The notes: generated by a model from the letters alone, not told the origin. 64,000 nt of DNA from an uncultured Spartobacteria bacterium (GCA_903882875.1 CAIRYQ010000094.1:1-64000); one strand, 5' to 3'. Positions 25,421 through 34,416 are shown, counted from the stretch's first letter. A program made the numbers and translations.

Positions 25421-26752
25421 ATGCGCCGCCGAATGAAACGGATCTCGCGCCGGGACTTTGCGCGGATGGGAGCGGCGGGAATCGGCACGGCGGCGTTGCG
25501 TTCGTTTGCTGCGGAGGAAATGCACATGCCGGAGAAGCCGACGGGCGTCCCGACGATGTGGATCGGCGCGGTGACGCACGACAGTGGCGTACTGAAGGCA
25601 AAGCTCCCGCCGCGGGCCGAAGCGCGGCTGCTCGTGGCCGCGCACGATGCGGAGCCGTTCATTTTCACGCCGGAGCCGCTCGTGGAAAAATCGGGCACGG
25701 TGCGCACGTTCCGCCTGCGCGGGCTCGCGGCGCTGACGCGGTACACCTGCACGCTCGAGGTGAACGGCAAACCGTCGAGCCATCCGCCGGCGTCGCTGCG
25801 CACTTTTCCGACGCAGGGAAATGCGACGTCGTTCGGGTTTGCATTCGGCTCGTGTGCGCGCACGGGCTCGGAGCACCCGATCTTCGAGACAATCCGGAAA
25901 CGCGACCCCGCGTTCTTCCTGCACCTCGGGGATCTGCACTACGTGAACATCTCGCGCAACGAGCCGCATTTTTTCCGCGCGGCGTGGGACACGGTGCTCG
26001 CGTCCACGACGCAGGGCGCACTCTACCGCACGGTGCCGCTCGCATACATCTGGGACGATCATGATTTCGGCCCGAATGACTCCGACGCCCGAACGCCATC
26101 GCGCACAGCGGCGAGGCATGTGTATCGCGAGTACGCGCCGCATTATCCGCTGCCCGCGGGAGACGGTGACGCGGCGATTTACCAGGCGTTCAGCATCGGG
26201 CGCGCGCGCTTCATTCTCACGGATCTGCGCAGCGAGCGCTCCGCGAAAAGCACGCGCGACGGCGCGGCAAAGACGATGCTCGGCGCGGCGCAGAAGGAAT
26301 GGTTCAAGCGCGAACTTGCGGCAGCGGCGCGTTCGCACGCGGTCGTTTTCTGGGCGAGCAGCGTGCCGTGGATCGGCGCGGCGGACCACGGCGACGCGTG
26401 GTCGGGCTACGCGGATGAACGGCGAGAGATCGCGGCCTTCATCGCGCAGAATGGAATCCGCAATCTCGTCATCCTCTGCGGCGACGCGCACATGCTCGCC
26501 GCGGACGACGGACGGAACAGCGACTACACGGGCGTGCGCGGCCTGCGCCTCCCGGTTTTGCACGGTTCGCCATTTGATCAGGGCGCGAGTCTGAAGGGCG
26601 GGCCGTACAGCCACGGCGTCCACCTGCCGGAGCCTGGCGAGGGCTGCTTCGGCTGGGTGAATGTGCTCGACGAAGGCGGCGGCGTGCGCATCGAGTTCAC
26701 GGGCTGTGACGAGTTCGGCGAGGTGAAAGTGCGGATGGCTTTCGCGGTGTGA
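25421..26752 (+). CDS. PhoD-like alkaline phosphatase, Tat-exported
   Basis: The 443-residue protein (or 439 if it starts at the ATG at 25433, MKRIS) carries a twin-arginine signal, ISRRDFARMGAAG. A beta-sandwich N-terminal domain precedes a calcineurin-like domain. Metal motifs are FGSCARTG, FFLHLGDLHY, IWDDHDFGPND and LVILCGDAHM. PhoD enzymes hydrolyse phosphodiesters or phosphomonoesters outside the cytoplasm. No Pho box was identified. Confidence 0.87.
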   Translation: MRRRMKRISRRDFARMGAAGIGTAALRSFAAEEMHMPEKPTGVPTMWIGAVTHDSGVLKAKLPPRAEARLLVAAHDAEPFIFTPEPLVEKSGTVRTFRLRGLAALTRYTCTLEVNGKPSSHPPASLRTFPTQGNATSFGFAFGSCARTGSEHPIFETIRKRDPAFFLHLGDLHYVNISRNEPHFFRAAWDTVLASTTQGALYRTVPLAYIWDDHDFGPNDSDARTPSRTAARHVYREYAPHYPLPAGDGDAAIYQAFSIGRARFILTDLRSERSAKSTRDGAAKTMLGAAQKEWFKRELAAAARSHAVVFWASSVPWIGAADHGDAWSGYADERREIAAFIAQNGIRNLVILCGDAHMLAADDGRNSDYTGVRGLRLPVLHGSPFDQGASLKGGPYSHGVHLPEPGEGCFGWVNVLDEGGGVRIEFTGCDEFGEVKVRMAFAV

Positions 26753-26814
26753 ATCTTCAGGCGAAGCTGCGGGCTTGCGGAACCGCCCGTGCTCACGTTT
26801 GCTCGGCGTTACCG

Positions 26815-27687
26815 ATGCTCCGCCCATTCCTTCTCTCGCTCATCGCGTTCAGCCTCCCCGCGTGTGCCGCGGACAAACCCGCCGCCGATCCGGCCGCGGG
26901 CTATGGCCAGCAGCCCGTTGCTTCGCCGGAGCCGGCGAAGGGCGCACCGCGGATCACTTTCACGGAATGCCATGTGGACGGCCCATACATCGCGTTCACT
27001 TTCGACGACGGCCCGCACCCGGTGCAGACTCCGCGTGTTTTGAAAATGCTGAAGGAACGCAACATCAAGGCGACGTTCTTCTGCCTCGGCGAATGCGTCG
27101 CGCAAAACCCGGATGTCGCAAAGCAGATCGTCGAGGAAGGCCACGAGATCGCGAACCATTCGTGGAACCACCCGCAGCTCTCGAAGATGAGCGAGGCCGC
27201 GGTGAAAGATCAGCTCGATCGCGCGCACAACGTCATCAAGCAGACGACTGGCATCACGCCGACGCTCATGCGCCCGCCATACGGCGCTTTCACCGCGAAG
27301 CAGCGGACGTGGGCGAACGCGGTGTGGAATTACAAAATCATCCTGTGGGATGTGGACAGCCTCGACTGGAAACATCGCACGCCGGCGAAGACCGAGAGCA
27401 TCATCATGAAGGAGACAAAGAACGGCTCCATCATCCTCTGCCACGATATCCACAAGACAACGATTGACGCGATGCCCGCGACGCTCGACGCGCTGCTCGC
27501 AAAGGGATTCAAATTTGTGACCGTGACCGAGCTGCTGAAAATGCACCACGAGCCGGTGCCCGGAAAGAAGGGGCAGACATCGAAGCCCGCGACGACGGTC
27601 GCCCCGGCAGAATCCGACGATTTGAAAAAGCAGCCGCAGCCTGCACCTGTGCCGCCCGCGGCACCCGCCGGTGGCACGGCGCAGTAG
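26815..27687 (+). CDS. Exported polysaccharide deacetylase (NodB domain)
   Basis: The 290-residue protein starts at the ATG at 26815. A signal peptide has a Cys at position 17 (SLPACAAD), which could be a lipobox though Pro at -2 is unusual. The NodB domain has TFDDGP (62-67), HSWNHP (His115, His119) and RPPYG. These bind the metal and remove N- or O-acetyl groups from glycans such as peptidoglycan or chitin-like polymers. The C-terminus is a Pro/Lys-rich tail. It lies 6 bp upstream of the dynamin-like gene. Confidence 0.9.
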   Translation: MLRPFLLSLIAFSLPACAADKPAADPAAGYGQQPVASPEPAKGAPRITFTECHVDGPYIAFTFDDGPHPVQTPRVLKMLKERNIKATFFCLGECVAQNPDVAKQIVEEGHEIANHSWNHPQLSKMSEAAVKDQLDRAHNVIKQTTGITPTLMRPPYGAFTAKQRTWANAVWNYKIILWDVDSLDWKHRTPAKTESIIMKETKNGSIILCHDIHKTTIDAMPATLDALLAKGFKFVTVTELLKMHHEPVPGKKGQTSKPATTVAPAESDDLKKQPQPAPVPPAAPAGGTAQ

Positions 27688-27693
27688 CGTCCG

Positions 27694-29439
27694 ATGCTCG
27701 GCGAATCCTTTTTCCAAGCACGTGCGGATCTCGGCACGGCGCTGTTTTCGCTGAGCACGCTGGCGCACGATCTGCGCGCGCCGCAGGAGACGATCCGCAC
27801 GCTGAACGAACTCGGCACGAGCCTGCGCGAACCGTTCCTTTTCGTCGTCGCGGGCGAGGTGAAAGCGGGAAAATCGTCACTGCTGAATGCGCTGTTCGGA
27901 CGTGAATTTTGCAGGGTGGACGTGCTGCCTGCGACGGACAAAATCTACGTCTTCAAGCACGCGGATGCGGAGCGCGACGTACACGTTTCACCGCAGCTCA
28001 CCGAGTGCCACCGCACGTCGCCGGTGCTGCGCGACTTCAACATCGTGGACACGCCGGGTACGAACACGATCGTGCCGGAGCACGAGGAAATCACACGTCA
28101 GTTCCTGCCGCTCGCAGACCTGTGCCTGTGCGTTTTTTCCACGGCAAATCCGTGGGGCGCGAGCGCGTGGCAGTTCCTCCAGCACCTGCACAAAAAGTGG
28201 CTGAAGAAGGTCGTCTTTGTGCTCCAGCAGCGGGACCTGCGCTCGGCCGCCGAGGTCGAGACGGTGCTCGCGCACATGCGGCAGACGATGCTTCAGAAAA
28301 TCGGCGAGAGCTGCCCGATTTTTGCCGTATCGGCGAAGCAGGCGTGGGAGGCGAAGCACACGGAGGACGCCGACGCGCGCGCGCGGCTGCTGCACGAGAG
28401 CGGATTCGACGCGCTGGAAAATCACATCGCGTCGAGCGTGACGGACGGCTCGGCGCGCGCGGAAAAGCTCGGCAGTGTGTGCCGCAGCGCACAGGTGATT
28501 TTTTCGGATTTCAACAGGCAGACGACTTCCGCAGCGGCGACGCTGGAGACGGATCCGCTGAAGTTGCGCGAGCTACGCGCAGTGCTCGATGAACGCCGCG
28601 AGCAGAGCATGCGCCAGGTCGGCGGGATGCTGTGGACGATCGCGCAGGCATCCGAACGCACGCAGGAGCAGGGCGAGGAACTGCTGCGCGAAAAGCTGAC
28701 GTTCGCAGGCACGGTGAAGCTGATGTTCGGCAAGCGCGGCCTTGAGAAATTTTTCCAGACCGAACTCGAGAACCGGCAGCGCGAGACGATGACGAAGATC
28801 CTCCGCGAGTCGCTCGAACTGATCGAGGCGGACATGCGGAGCGTGTGGAAGCAGCTTCATGAGCTGATGAAACATTCGTTTGCATCGCACGAACTGCCGC
28901 TGCTGCCGGACTTCGCGCAGCAGCGTACGGAGCTGCTGAACAAGATCGATCTCGCGCTGATCGAGCGCACGCAGGGCGCGGAATTCCAGCGGCAGATGCA
29001 GCGTGTCTTTGCGGACACGGCGAGCTGGCTGCGGCTGCCGGCGGGCGTGTTCGCCGCGGGCGGGATCGGCGCGGTGCTCGCAGGGGCGCTGACGAAGGCG
29101 ACGCTCCTCGACATCACCGGCACGATCGCGGGAGTCGGCGCGCTAGCGGGCACAGTCGTCGCACTCGCAAAGCGGCGGAAAATCCTCGCCGAATACCGGC
29201 GGCAGATGAACGAGAAGCGCGAGGCGATGGTGCGCGCGATCGAGGATCATCTGCGGCACGCGGTGACGCGGTTTTACCTTGAACTCGAACAGGTTTTCCA
29301 GCCGATCGAGGCGTTTGCGGAGGCGCAGAAAAAAATCCTGGAGCCCTCGCTGGCAGCCGTGCGCGATCTGGACGGAAAGCTCGCACGGTGCGCCGCGACG
29401 ATCGGCGGCGCGAAGACTCCGACTGCTGCGGGCGCGTGA
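27694..29439 (+). CDS. Dynamin-like GTPase
   Basis: The 581-residue protein has a GTPase domain with P-loop GEVKAGKS (54-61), switch Thr near 81 (LPATDKI) and DTPG (119-122). The expected N/TKxD base-specificity motif appears as QQRD (FVLQQRDL). Long helical segments follow, including RQRETMTKILRESLELIEAD. A hydrophobic hairpin (LPAGVFAAGGIGAVLAGAL, then DITGTIAGVGALAGTVVALA) probably inserts in membranes. Bacterial dynamins remodel membranes or protect them from stress. Only one copy is present, whereas many genomes have pairs. Confidence 0.87.
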   Translation: MLGESFFQARADLGTALFSLSTLAHDLRAPQETIRTLNELGTSLREPFLFVVAGEVKAGKSSLLNALFGREFCRVDVLPATDKIYVFKHADAERDVHVSPQLTECHRTSPVLRDFNIVDTPGTNTIVPEHEEITRQFLPLADLCLCVFSTANPWGASAWQFLQHLHKKWLKKVVFVLQQRDLRSAAEVETVLAHMRQTMLQKIGESCPIFAVSAKQAWEAKHTEDADARARLLHESGFDALENHIASSVTDGSARAEKLGSVCRSAQVIFSDFNRQTTSAAATLETDPLKLRELRAVLDERREQSMRQVGGMLWTIAQASERTQEQGEELLREKLTFAGTVKLMFGKRGLEKFFQTELENRQRETMTKILRESLELIEADMRSVWKQLHELMKHSFASHELPLLPDFAQQRTELLNKIDLALIERTQGAEFQRQMQRVFADTASWLRLPAGVFAAGGIGAVLAGALTKATLLDITGTIAGVGALAGTVVALAKRRKILAEYRRQMNEKREAMVRAIEDHLRHAVTRFYLELEQVFQPIEAFAEAQKKILEPSLAAVRDLDGKLARCAATIGGAKTPTAAGA

Positions 29440-29484
29440 TTTTTCGCGGTGCAGAATCCGTCCGCACGGGCCGCGCGCTGAAAG

Positions 29485-29814
29485 CTACGCGAGCGCGTCC
29501 AGCTTCGAGAGGATCTCCGCCTTTGGCTGGCGTCCGACGAGCTGGCCGACGGGCTGGCCACCTTTGAAGAACAGAAGCGCGGGGATGGAGTTCACGCGAA
29601 ATTTTGCAGCGAGTGCCTGGCTCTCGTCCACGTTCACCTTTGCGACGACGGCTTTGCCGACGCGCTCGTTTGCGATCTCGTCAATCACTGGCGAGAGCTG
29701 CACGCAGGGGCCGCACCACGGCGCCCAGAAATCCACGAGCACGGGCAGCGCGGACTTGGTGACTTTTTCGTCGAAGGTGGAGTCGGTGAGATTGATGACG
29801 TTCGGGCTGGCCAT
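29485..29814 (-). CDS. trxA: Thioredoxin
   Basis: From MASPNVINLTDSTF (ATG at 29814) the protein has 109 residues with the classic fold and active site WCGPC (Cys34, Cys37). The cis-Pro is in VNSIPALLFFKGG. It reduces disulfides in the cytoplasm. It lies about 20 bp downstream of the KET-repeat membrane protein and converges with the dynamin gene. Confidence 0.95.
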   Translation of the reverse strand: MASPNVINLTDSTFDEKVTKSALPVLVDFWAPWCGPCVQLSPVIDEIANERVGKAVVAKVNVDESQALAAKFRVNSIPALLFFKGGQPVGQLVGRQPKAEILSKLDALA

Positions 29815-29836
29815 GGTGTGAAATGATTTTTGTTCC

Positions 29837-30595
29837 CTACTTCGCCCAATCCGGCAACGTGGCGGCGGTGAACACAAGGTAGGAGAAGACGCCGGCGCCG
29901 ATCGCGGCGAGGAGCGCGAGAATGCTGAGGATGATGCCGAGCGTATCCGCCTTTGCAGGTGAGGCTGCGATCTGCGGGGCGACGCTGACGGGGCTCGCGG
30001 ATTTCTGAACTGCGGACGGCGCGGATGCCTGTGCGCTGCTCGCCTGCGGCGGCTGCGTCTTCATGAGCGGCTGCGTCTGCTGCATCTTCACTGTGGCCTT
30101 TGGCAGCGCGGGTGCGGAACTTTTCGGCGCATCCGTCGGCAGGCTGATGCGCGCGGTCTCCTTTTTCGGCGAGGCGGGCTTCGCAACAATGCCGGACGCT
30201 CCGAGCGCAGGCAGCGGGACGGCGCCAGAGGGCGCGGGCTTGAGCGGGATCGTGGGCTTGCTCACGAGCGGCGGCGGCTTCGGCGGAGGAGTCAGGCCAC
30301 TCACGGGCTTTGAAAGCGGCGGCGGCGCGGGCGGCGCGGAAGGACGGGTGATCGGCGGAGCAGGAGGAGTGGAAGGCCGGGTGATTGGCGGGGGTGTCGC
30401 AAGCCCGGAAGACGGGATGGTCACTTTCGATGTTTCCTTTTTCGGCGCGATGCCCGCGGTCTCGGAGAGATTCACGCGCACGGTCTCGCGCTTGGCGACC
30501 GGAGTCTCGCCCTTCGGCGGGAGCGTGATACGGATCGTCTCCTTCCTGTCGTCGTCGTTCGGGTCTGCGGATGCGTTGGGATTTTCGTCGGCCAT
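29837..30595 (-). CDS. Proline-rich single-pass membrane protein with repeated KET motifs
   Basis: The 252-residue protein has no recognised domain. Four motifs of the form [KR]ETxx[RK][IV] occur at Thr20 (RKETIRITLP), Thr38 (KRETVRVNL), Thr55 (KKETSKVTIP) and Thr147 (KKETARISLP). Between them are Pro-rich repeats such as ITRPSTPPAPP. One membrane helix lies near residues 218-240 (ADTLGIILSILALLAAIGAG), with a short tail TLPDWAK. The repeats look like phosphorylation or docking sites. A link to the kinase and FHA protein is inference. Confidence 0.7.
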   Translation of the reverse strand: MADENPNASADPNDDDRKETIRITLPPKGETPVAKRETVRVNLSETAGIAPKKETSKVTIPSSGLATPPPITRPSTPPAPPITRPSAPPAPPPLSKPVSGLTPPPKPPPLVSKPTIPLKPAPSGAVPLPALGASGIVAKPASPKKETARISLPTDAPKSSAPALPKATVKMQQTQPLMKTQPPQASSAQASAPSAVQKSASPVSVAPQIAASPAKADTLGIILSILALLAAIGAGVFSYLVFTAATLPDWAK

Positions 30596-30809
30596 GAGCG
30601 TGATGGTGGGAACATTTTGCGTATCTCAGCGGCTCCGGGCAGTGTCAACAGGTTTGTCGGAAATATGCCGCGGTCGCGCGGCGGATTGCTGCTTTTTCAT
30701 GTGCCGCGCGATTTCCTGTCCCGTTCCGCAGGAGCGCAGCTATTGAACCGGTGGAACGGGTCGCCCAGCGGCACGCCTCCCAAAAAACAAAACACACCTC
30801 ATCAAGACC

Positions 30810-31103
30810 ATGAAACGCATCCTCAGCATCCTCACCATCGCGGCCCTCGGCCTTGCATTCACCCTCCCTGCGCAGGCCGGCAAGGGCAAGAAAAACAAGG
30901 GCGACGCGGACATCCTCGCGACCTACGACAAGAACGGCAACGGCAAGATTGACGGCGACGAAGTGGAAGCCCTCAAGAAAGACTTCGCAGCCGGCAAGCC
31001 CGAACTGAAGGCTCTCGACACGAACAAGGACGGCGTGCTTTCCGACGAGGAAATCGCCGCGATCGGCGGCAAGAAGGGCAAGAAGAAAAAGAAGGACCAG
31101 TAA
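30810..31103 (+). CDS. Secreted EF-hand protein
   Basis: The 97-residue protein has a signal peptide (MKRILSILTIAALGLAFTLPAQA). Two EF-hand loops follow: DKNGNGKIDGDE (40-51) and DTNKDGVLSDEE (70-81), each with Asp at positions 1, 3 or 5 and Glu at 12. The C-terminus is a Lys-rich tail. It likely binds Ca2+ outside the cytoplasm. A strong terminator follows at 31146. Confidence 0.87.
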   Translation: MKRILSILTIAALGLAFTLPAQAGKGKKNKGDADILATYDKNGNGKIDGDEVEALKKDFAAGKPELKALDTNKDGVLSDEEIAAIGGKKGKKKKKDQ

Positions 31104-31145
31104 CCCATTCCGTCCGCCCGCAATCCGCGGGTGCAAAGATCGCCA

Positions 31146-31180
31146 GTGCGCGGGATGCCTCCGGTGTCCCGCGCACTTTT
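31146..31180 (+). terminator. Intrinsic terminator after the EF-hand gene
   Basis: GTGCGCGGGA pairs perfectly with TCCCGCGCAC (10 bp, 11-base loop) and is followed by TTTT. It lies about 40 bases after the EF-hand stop codon. Confidence 0.82.
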
Positions 31181-31555
31181 CCTTTCCGCGCACGCTGCCG
31201 CATGAGGATTCGCCCTTGCGAGCAGGCCGGAGGCGGGCTAATGGAGCAGCGGTGTGCCGGGCGGCCAGCCCGCGCCATTCCCCAAAAACCTCCGACGCCC
31301 GATGACTGGTTTTCTGTCCCAACTGCTGAGCTTGCTCAAGCGGACCGAGTCATCGGCGGCAAAGTTCGCAGAGTCCGTGCCGGGTCGGTTTTTGGGAAAG
31401 TGTCGCTGTCTGTCTCGCTGCCTCCGCATGCCCTGAAGCCGCCGAATTCCGAACCCGCGAGGGATCGGACTTTTTCCCCTCGGGGAAAATGAAAGCGTCC
31501 CGCGAGGGAACGCGCGCCGGCTCCGGCAACGCAACCCCAAATCCACACGCAACGA
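31181..31555. other. Gap before the RRM gene
   Basis: About 375 bp without a convincing gene. One short plus-strand frame (31254-31436, including MTGFLSQLLSLLKRTES) is possible but has no support. The segment probably serves as a long 5' leader of the RRM gene. Cold-regulated RRM genes often have such leaders; this is inference. Confidence 0.35.
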
Positions 31556-32107
31556 ATGAACACGAACGACACACGGCCCCGCGGCCGCCGTCCGAAACAC
31601 CGCGACAACCGTCGCGATTCCCGCGACCGGGACGCCCGGCGCACCCAGCCCGAACAACGCACCGAAACGCCGAAGAAACTTTCGCTCTGGCAGAAGTTTC
31701 TCGGCCTCTTCACCCGAAAGCCGGCGAAGACCACCCCACCCTCGCGCTCCGAGCAGGGCCGGGCGCAGACACGTCCGCAAGCGGATCGCCGCGAAGGCGA
31801 GCGCCGCCGCAGCGGGCCGCCGGAGAAAGTCGAAGTCACCTCGCCTCGCCTCTACGTCGGCAACCTCAGCTACGACGCCGCGGAGAGCGACCTCATGAAT
31901 CTCTTCAACGGCGTGGGCAAGGTGCAGAACGCCGAAATCGTGACGCACCGCGACACGTACCGCTCGAAGGGCTTCGGCTTCGTGACCATGCTCACCGTGG
32001 ACGAAGCCATCCGCGCCGTGGAGACGCTGCACGACAAGGACTTCATGGGCCGCCGCCTCGTCGTCACCGGGTCCCGTTCCGACGGCATCCGCGAACCGCG
32101 CGTGTAA
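31556..32107 (+). CDS. RRM-type RNA-binding protein
   Basis: The 183-residue protein has an Arg-rich, disordered N-terminus (1-90) and one RRM domain at about 97-173. RNP2 is LYVGNLSY (99-106) and RNP1 is KGFGFVTM (138-145), with the aromatic residues needed to stack on RNA. Bacterial RRM proteins of this kind are often cold-induced RNA chaperones. Most are about 80-100 residues, so the N-terminal extension is notable. A terminator follows. Confidence 0.9.
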   Translation: MNTNDTRPRGRRPKHRDNRRDSRDRDARRTQPEQRTETPKKLSLWQKFLGLFTRKPAKTTPPSRSEQGRAQTRPQADRREGERRRSGPPEKVEVTSPRLYVGNLSYDAAESDLMNLFNGVGKVQNAEIVTHRDTYRSKGFGFVTMLTVDEAIRAVETLHDKDFMGRRLVVTGSRSDGIREPRV

Positions 32108-32133
32108 GCGCGGGCGAAATCGCGAAACTTCAG

Positions 32134-32168
32134 ACGGGAGTCCCGCCACGCGCGGGGCTCCCGTTTTC
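32134..32168 (+). terminator. Intrinsic terminator after the RRM gene
   Basis: A 13-bp stem (ACGGGAGTCCCGC with GCGGGGCTCCCGT, one G-T wobble) around a 5-base loop is followed by TTTTCGTT. Confidence 0.8.
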
Positions 32169-32379
32169 GTTGAGCGGCGGGAGCAAAGCGTCCACCGATG
32201 AAAAACACAGGCTTGCAGTCGCAGGCATCCGCGTCGAGCATTCGTGCGATTTACCCATTGTGAAATCCTTGGCTTCATCGCTGCCGCTCGCCTCTCTCCG
32301 GATGGATTGATTTTTCCCGGCGTGCGGAGCCCCGTTCGGGTGCCTCTCCGCGCAGCCGCGCACTTTTTCCACACACACC

Positions 32380-33753
32380 ATGCACGACTCGCACATCATC
32401 CACGAAACACACCACGTTGATCCCCCGGCATCCGCCGCTCCGCACATCCAGCCGCGCGCCGGGCTGGAGCATCGCGAACTCCGCCGCGATGAATTCTGGC
32501 GCACGATCCCGGCATGGGCGCAGGTGAGCGCGGCCGAATTTGGAAACCACCAGTGGCAACAGCGCCACACCATCACCAATGCTCGCCAGCTCCGCGAGAC
32601 GCTCGGCACGCTCGTGCCGGAGACTTTTTACGCCGACCTCGAAGCCGGCATCGCGCACGCGCCGATGGCGCTCCGCATTTCGCCCTATCTCCTCGCGCTC
32701 GCGGACTGGAATGCGCCGCTCACCGATCCCATCCGCACGCAATTCCTCCCGCTGCGCTCGCAGCAGGAGCCTGATCACCCGATGCTGCGCTTCGATTCGC
32801 TGAACGAGCGCGAGGACTCGCCCGTGCCCGGCCTCACGCACCGCTACCCGGACAAGGCGCTCTTCCTCCCGCAGCCGAGTTGCCCCGTCTATTGCCGCTT
32901 CTGCACGCGCAGCTACGCGGTGGGAAATGACACCGAGGTCGTGGAAAAAATGAAGCTCAGCGCGGGAGCCGCGCGCTGGGATGCGGCGTTCGCCTACATC
33001 GAATCGCAGCCGCAGCTTGAGGACATCGTGATCAGCGGCGGCGACACCTACAATTTGAAAGCAGAGCACATCGAGCAGATCGGCCGCCGTCTGCTCGCAA
33101 TGCCGAACATCCGCCGCATCCGCTATGCGACAAAGGGCCTCTGCGTGCTCCCGCAAAAAATCCTCACCGACTCCGCGTGGCTCGACGCACTCACGCGTGT
33201 CGTCGAGCTGGGCCGCAAGTTGCACAAGGATGTGGTCGTGCATTCGCACTTCAACCATCCCAACGAGATCACCGGATTCACCGAAGACGCGCTCGGCCGC
33301 ATGACCGAACGCGGCATCGTCGTGCGCTGCCAGACCGTCCTCCAACGCGGCGTGAACGACACCGCCGATGTGATGACGCTCCTCGTGCGCCGGCTTGGCT
33401 ATATCAACGTCCATCCGTACTACGTCTATGTGCATGACATGGTGCCCGGCGTGGAGGACCTCCGCACACCGCTCCACGTCGCACAGAATCTCGAGCGCCA
33501 CGTCCGCGGCGCGACCGCGGGATTCAACACGCCCGCGTTCGTCCTCGACGCCCCCGGCGGCGGCGGCAAACGCGACGTGCATACGCCCGATTTCTACAAC
33601 CGGCAGACCGGCGTCTCCGCCTTCACCGCACCGAGCGTGAAGGCCGGGAAAAAATTCCACTTTTTCGATCCCATCTCCTCGCTCGATGACGAGACGCGGT
33701 GGCGCTGGTCACAGCCCTCGCACCGTCGCGCGATGATTGACGAGGCAATCTGA
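32380..33753 (+). CDS. Lysine 2,3-aminomutase family radical SAM protein (KamA-like)
   Basis: The 457-residue enzyme has the radical SAM cluster motif CPVYCRFC (Cys168, Cys172, Cys175) and the PLP-lysine segment PGGGGK (Lys397). The two Asp positions that bind the substrate amino group in lysine 2,3-aminomutase appear kept: Asp327 in GVND and Asp353 in VHDMVPG. HFNHPNEITG is also typical. It could make beta-lysine as a solute precursor or act on another amino acid. No EF-P or beta-lysine acetyltransferase gene is adjacent. Confidence 0.88.
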   Translation: MHDSHIIHETHHVDPPASAAPHIQPRAGLEHRELRRDEFWRTIPAWAQVSAAEFGNHQWQQRHTITNARQLRETLGTLVPETFYADLEAGIAHAPMALRISPYLLALADWNAPLTDPIRTQFLPLRSQQEPDHPMLRFDSLNEREDSPVPGLTHRYPDKALFLPQPSCPVYCRFCTRSYAVGNDTEVVEKMKLSAGAARWDAAFAYIESQPQLEDIVISGGDTYNLKAEHIEQIGRRLLAMPNIRRIRYATKGLCVLPQKILTDSAWLDALTRVVELGRKLHKDVVVHSHFNHPNEITGFTEDALGRMTERGIVVRCQTVLQRGVNDTADVMTLLVRRLGYINVHPYYVYVHDMVPGVEDLRTPLHVAQNLERHVRGATAGFNTPAFVLDAPGGGGKRDVHTPDFYNRQTGVSAFTAPSVKAGKKFHFFDPISSLDDETRWRWSQPSHRRAMIDEAI

Positions 33754-33758
33754 ACTGC

Positions 33759-33788
33759 CTGCAAAAACGCAGCGAGGCGTTTTTGCAG
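33759..33788 (+). terminator. Perfect hairpin after the KamA-like gene
   Basis: CTGCAAAAACGC pairs perfectly with GCGTTTTTGCAG around a 6-base loop. It starts within 10 bases of the stop codon. No T-run follows, but the stem itself contains A5/T5. Confidence 0.6.
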
Positions 33789-33942
33789 ACGGAGTTCGAG
33801 GCACTGCCACGGTGCTCTAATCGGCGGCAGACAGCGAGACGGGATCATCACACGCGCAAAGATCTGCATTCGGAATCGCAGACCGCCTGCGCAGGGTACG
33901 AGCGCAAAAATTGAAATATGGTTTTTATGGATTTTAAAAAAC

Positions 33943-33959
33943 TTGGCACAACCTTCGCT
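33943..33959 (+). promoter_or_regulatory. Candidate sigma-54 promoter
   Basis: TTGGCACAACCTTCGCT matches the -24/-12 consensus at 15 of 17 positions, with the essential GG-N10-GC spacing (GG 33945-33946, GC 33957-33958). The surrounding 60 bp are unusually AT-rich. The predicted transcript would begin at about the start codon of the VOC gene, so translation may be leaderless or start later. Confidence 0.4.
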
Positions 33960-33971
33960 ATACCGTCATCC

Positions 33972-34382
33972 ATGATTAGTCTCCCACGCATAGCTTCGGA
34001 AGCAGACGCCGAACACGATTCGGACACGGCGAGCGCCGTGGTCGCGCAGCCGAAATGCTACGGCATCACGATGTTCACGCTGCAATACAACGAGGTCCGC
34101 GACTTCTACGTAAATCTGCTGAACGCCCGCGTGGTGCAGGAAAAATTCGGCCACTTCTGCAACATGGATATCGCGGGCATCCCCGTCTCGCTACGACCCG
34201 CGGAGAACTGCGAGATGGTGAGCTATTTTCACCTGAACCTCGTGCTCAAGCGCCAGGACTCGCTGCTCGCCGAACTGCGGCGGCAGGGCATCATCGTCAC
34301 CACGGTCGGGCCGTTCACGAATTTCCGCGACCCGGAGGGCCGGGTCGTGAAGCTCTCCGAGGAGCAGCTCTCGATGAAGTGA
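33972..34382 (+). CDS. VOC (glyoxalase/bleomycin resistance) superfamily protein
   Basis: The protein has 136 residues from MISLPRIASEADA (ATG at 33972), or 154 from the ATG at 33918. The VOC fold is visible in ITMFTLQYNEVRDFYVNLLN, then a second half ending VGPFTNFRDPEGRVVKLSEE, where Asp-Pro-x-Gly-x-x-x-x-Leu is the usual C-terminal signature. These proteins bind divalent metals and act as lyases, dioxygenases or resistance proteins. The substrate cannot be told. Confidence 0.75.
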   Translation: MISLPRIASEADAEHDSDTASAVVAQPKCYGITMFTLQYNEVRDFYVNLLNARVVQEKFGHFCNMDIAGIPVSLRPAENCEMVSYFHLNLVLKRQDSLLAELRRQGIIVTTVGPFTNFRDPEGRVVKLSEEQLSMK

Positions 34383-34416
34383 TTTCCAAGCGGGGCGGGT
34401 GGGCTTGGTTGGGCTA

